DNA of 64,000 nt, from positions 119,734,270 through 119,798,269 of the forward strand of contig CM076995.1 of assembly GCA_039090855.1 (NCBI GenBank). Direction: 5' to 3'. Position 1 is the first letter of the stretch. Each line of letters begins with the position of its first letter. Below the pieces are notes generated by a model. The model did not search any database, had not been told where the DNA came from, and worked only from the letters and a program-made list of their open reading frames with translations. This stretch comes from Macrothele yani. Its lineage: Eukaryota > Arthropoda > Arachnida > Araneae > Macrothelidae. A program made the translations under genes and the position numbers. Below, in pieces: positions 63,340-64,000 of this stretch.

Positions 63340-64000
63340 AGTATTATTAATTTGACTTGATATGTAAACATTGCGAATATGACACCGATAGAATAAAGCT
63401 GTTAAAAACGGCTAGGCCAAGGGCCCTTGAATTAATATTTCGTGCTGAAGTAAAAGCACAATCCTATTAACTTTATTTGATGTGTAAACGTTGTGAATAT
63501 GAAATTAGTAGAGTAAAAACTATAAAAAATGCCTAGGCCTAGGTCTTATGAATTAATATTTCGTGCCTGAGAAAATACTTAATATTATTAACTTGATTTG
63601 CTGGGTAAACGTTGTGAATATGGCATTGGTTAAATAGAACTCCAGTAAAAGGGCCTCGGCCTAGGCCATTGAATTAATATTTCGTGCCTAAGTAAAGGCG
63701 CATTATTATTAACTTGATTTGACGTGTAAACGCTGTCAATACTGCATTGGTAGAATAAAAACTTTTAAAAAGGCCTAGGCCTAGGGCCTATAAATTAATA
63801 TTTAGTGCCTAAGCAAAAGCGCAATGCTACTGATTTTATTTTATACGCAAGCGTTATGAATATGAAGTCGGTGGATTAAAAGCTGTTAAAAAGGCCAAGG
63901 TATAGGCCCTATGAATTAATTAAGTAAAAGAAAAGTATTACAAACCTGACTTGTTATGTAAATATTTAGTGCCTAAGCACAAGTGCAGCGTTATTAAAAA
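63340..64000 (+). repeat. ~118-bp satellite, right block, runs off the edge
   Basis: Units as in 61960-62636 spaced 118-125 bases. The last 200 bases (63800-64000) match 62440-62634 closely, including the variant 'gaagtcggtggattaaaagc' unit, giving a higher-order period of about 1,365 bases. Confidence 0.9.

Overview
This window is eukaryotic nuclear DNA made almost entirely of transposable elements, their wreckage and tandem repeats. I found no intact host gene. It is AT-rich, with long poly(A)/poly(T) runs, decayed transposases and nested insertions. The best clue to the organism is a nuclear copy of mitochondrial nad6-cob at the left edge: it has TGA at tryptophan positions and a G/T-rich sense strand. 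Together with mariner, Tc1, hAT and Penelope families typical of arthropods, this points to an arthropod, and I would guess an arachnid (inference only; no search was run).

Layout. 1-0.84 kb: NUMT. 0.9-1.34 kb: one coding exon of a transposon-associated domain. 1.4-4.1 kb: a minus-strand array of a ~155-bp repeat, split by two head-to-head Penelope (PLE) fragments and a SINE. 5.5-11.2 kb: a SINE, two Tc1 fragments, and a hAT element with an exact 8-bp target duplication nested in the first Tc1. 11.4-13.0 kb: a segment bounded by inverted repeats. 13.6-16.5 kb: a two-layer palindrome whose near-identical core is a head-to-head PLE endonuclease pair with hammerhead-like motifs. 16.5-17 kb: an RTE-type LINE tail with a 30-bp target duplication. 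17.85-18.56 kb: a CpG-rich, promoter-like stretch. 19.4-27.1 kb: foldback-type palindromes, minisatellites and a mirror-image satellite. 27.5-33.3 kb: a SINE, a deleted mariner, the second ~155-bp array and a nearly complete second mariner. 33.5-37.9 kb: RTE pieces, two Tc1 elements and a miniature LTR retrotransposon. 38-44 kb: hAT, SINE, PLE and Tc1 pieces. 44.6-49.6 kb: a 5-kb ZMYM1-like hAT carrying three younger insertions and itself sitting in the third ~155-bp array. 51-53.4 kb: a related repeat family and the 3' end of a Copia element. 54-64 kb: minisatellites, Tc1 scraps, an ORF1-only LINE-like retrocopy, SINEs, and a ~118-bp satellite that runs off the right edge.

The strongest candidate for something undescribed is at 35.32-35.88 kb. 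A ~560-bp element has two ~160-bp direct repeats, a textbook primer binding site just inside the first, a purine tract just before the second, and a tRNA-like sequence with Pol III A and B boxes inside each repeat. It would be a terminal-repeat retrotransposon in miniature whose LTR carries a tRNA-like promoter, comparable in idea to plant Cassandra elements, whose LTRs carry 5S rRNA sequence. Second are the PLE palindromes with hammerhead-like motifs. Third is the foldback family at 19-27 kb, whose end motif recurs in the minisatellites at 55-57 kb.

The parts do not form a pathway. They record successive insertions, and the nested target duplications give a relative order: the ~155-bp array is older than the 44.6-kb hAT, which is older than its SINE and its composite inverted element.
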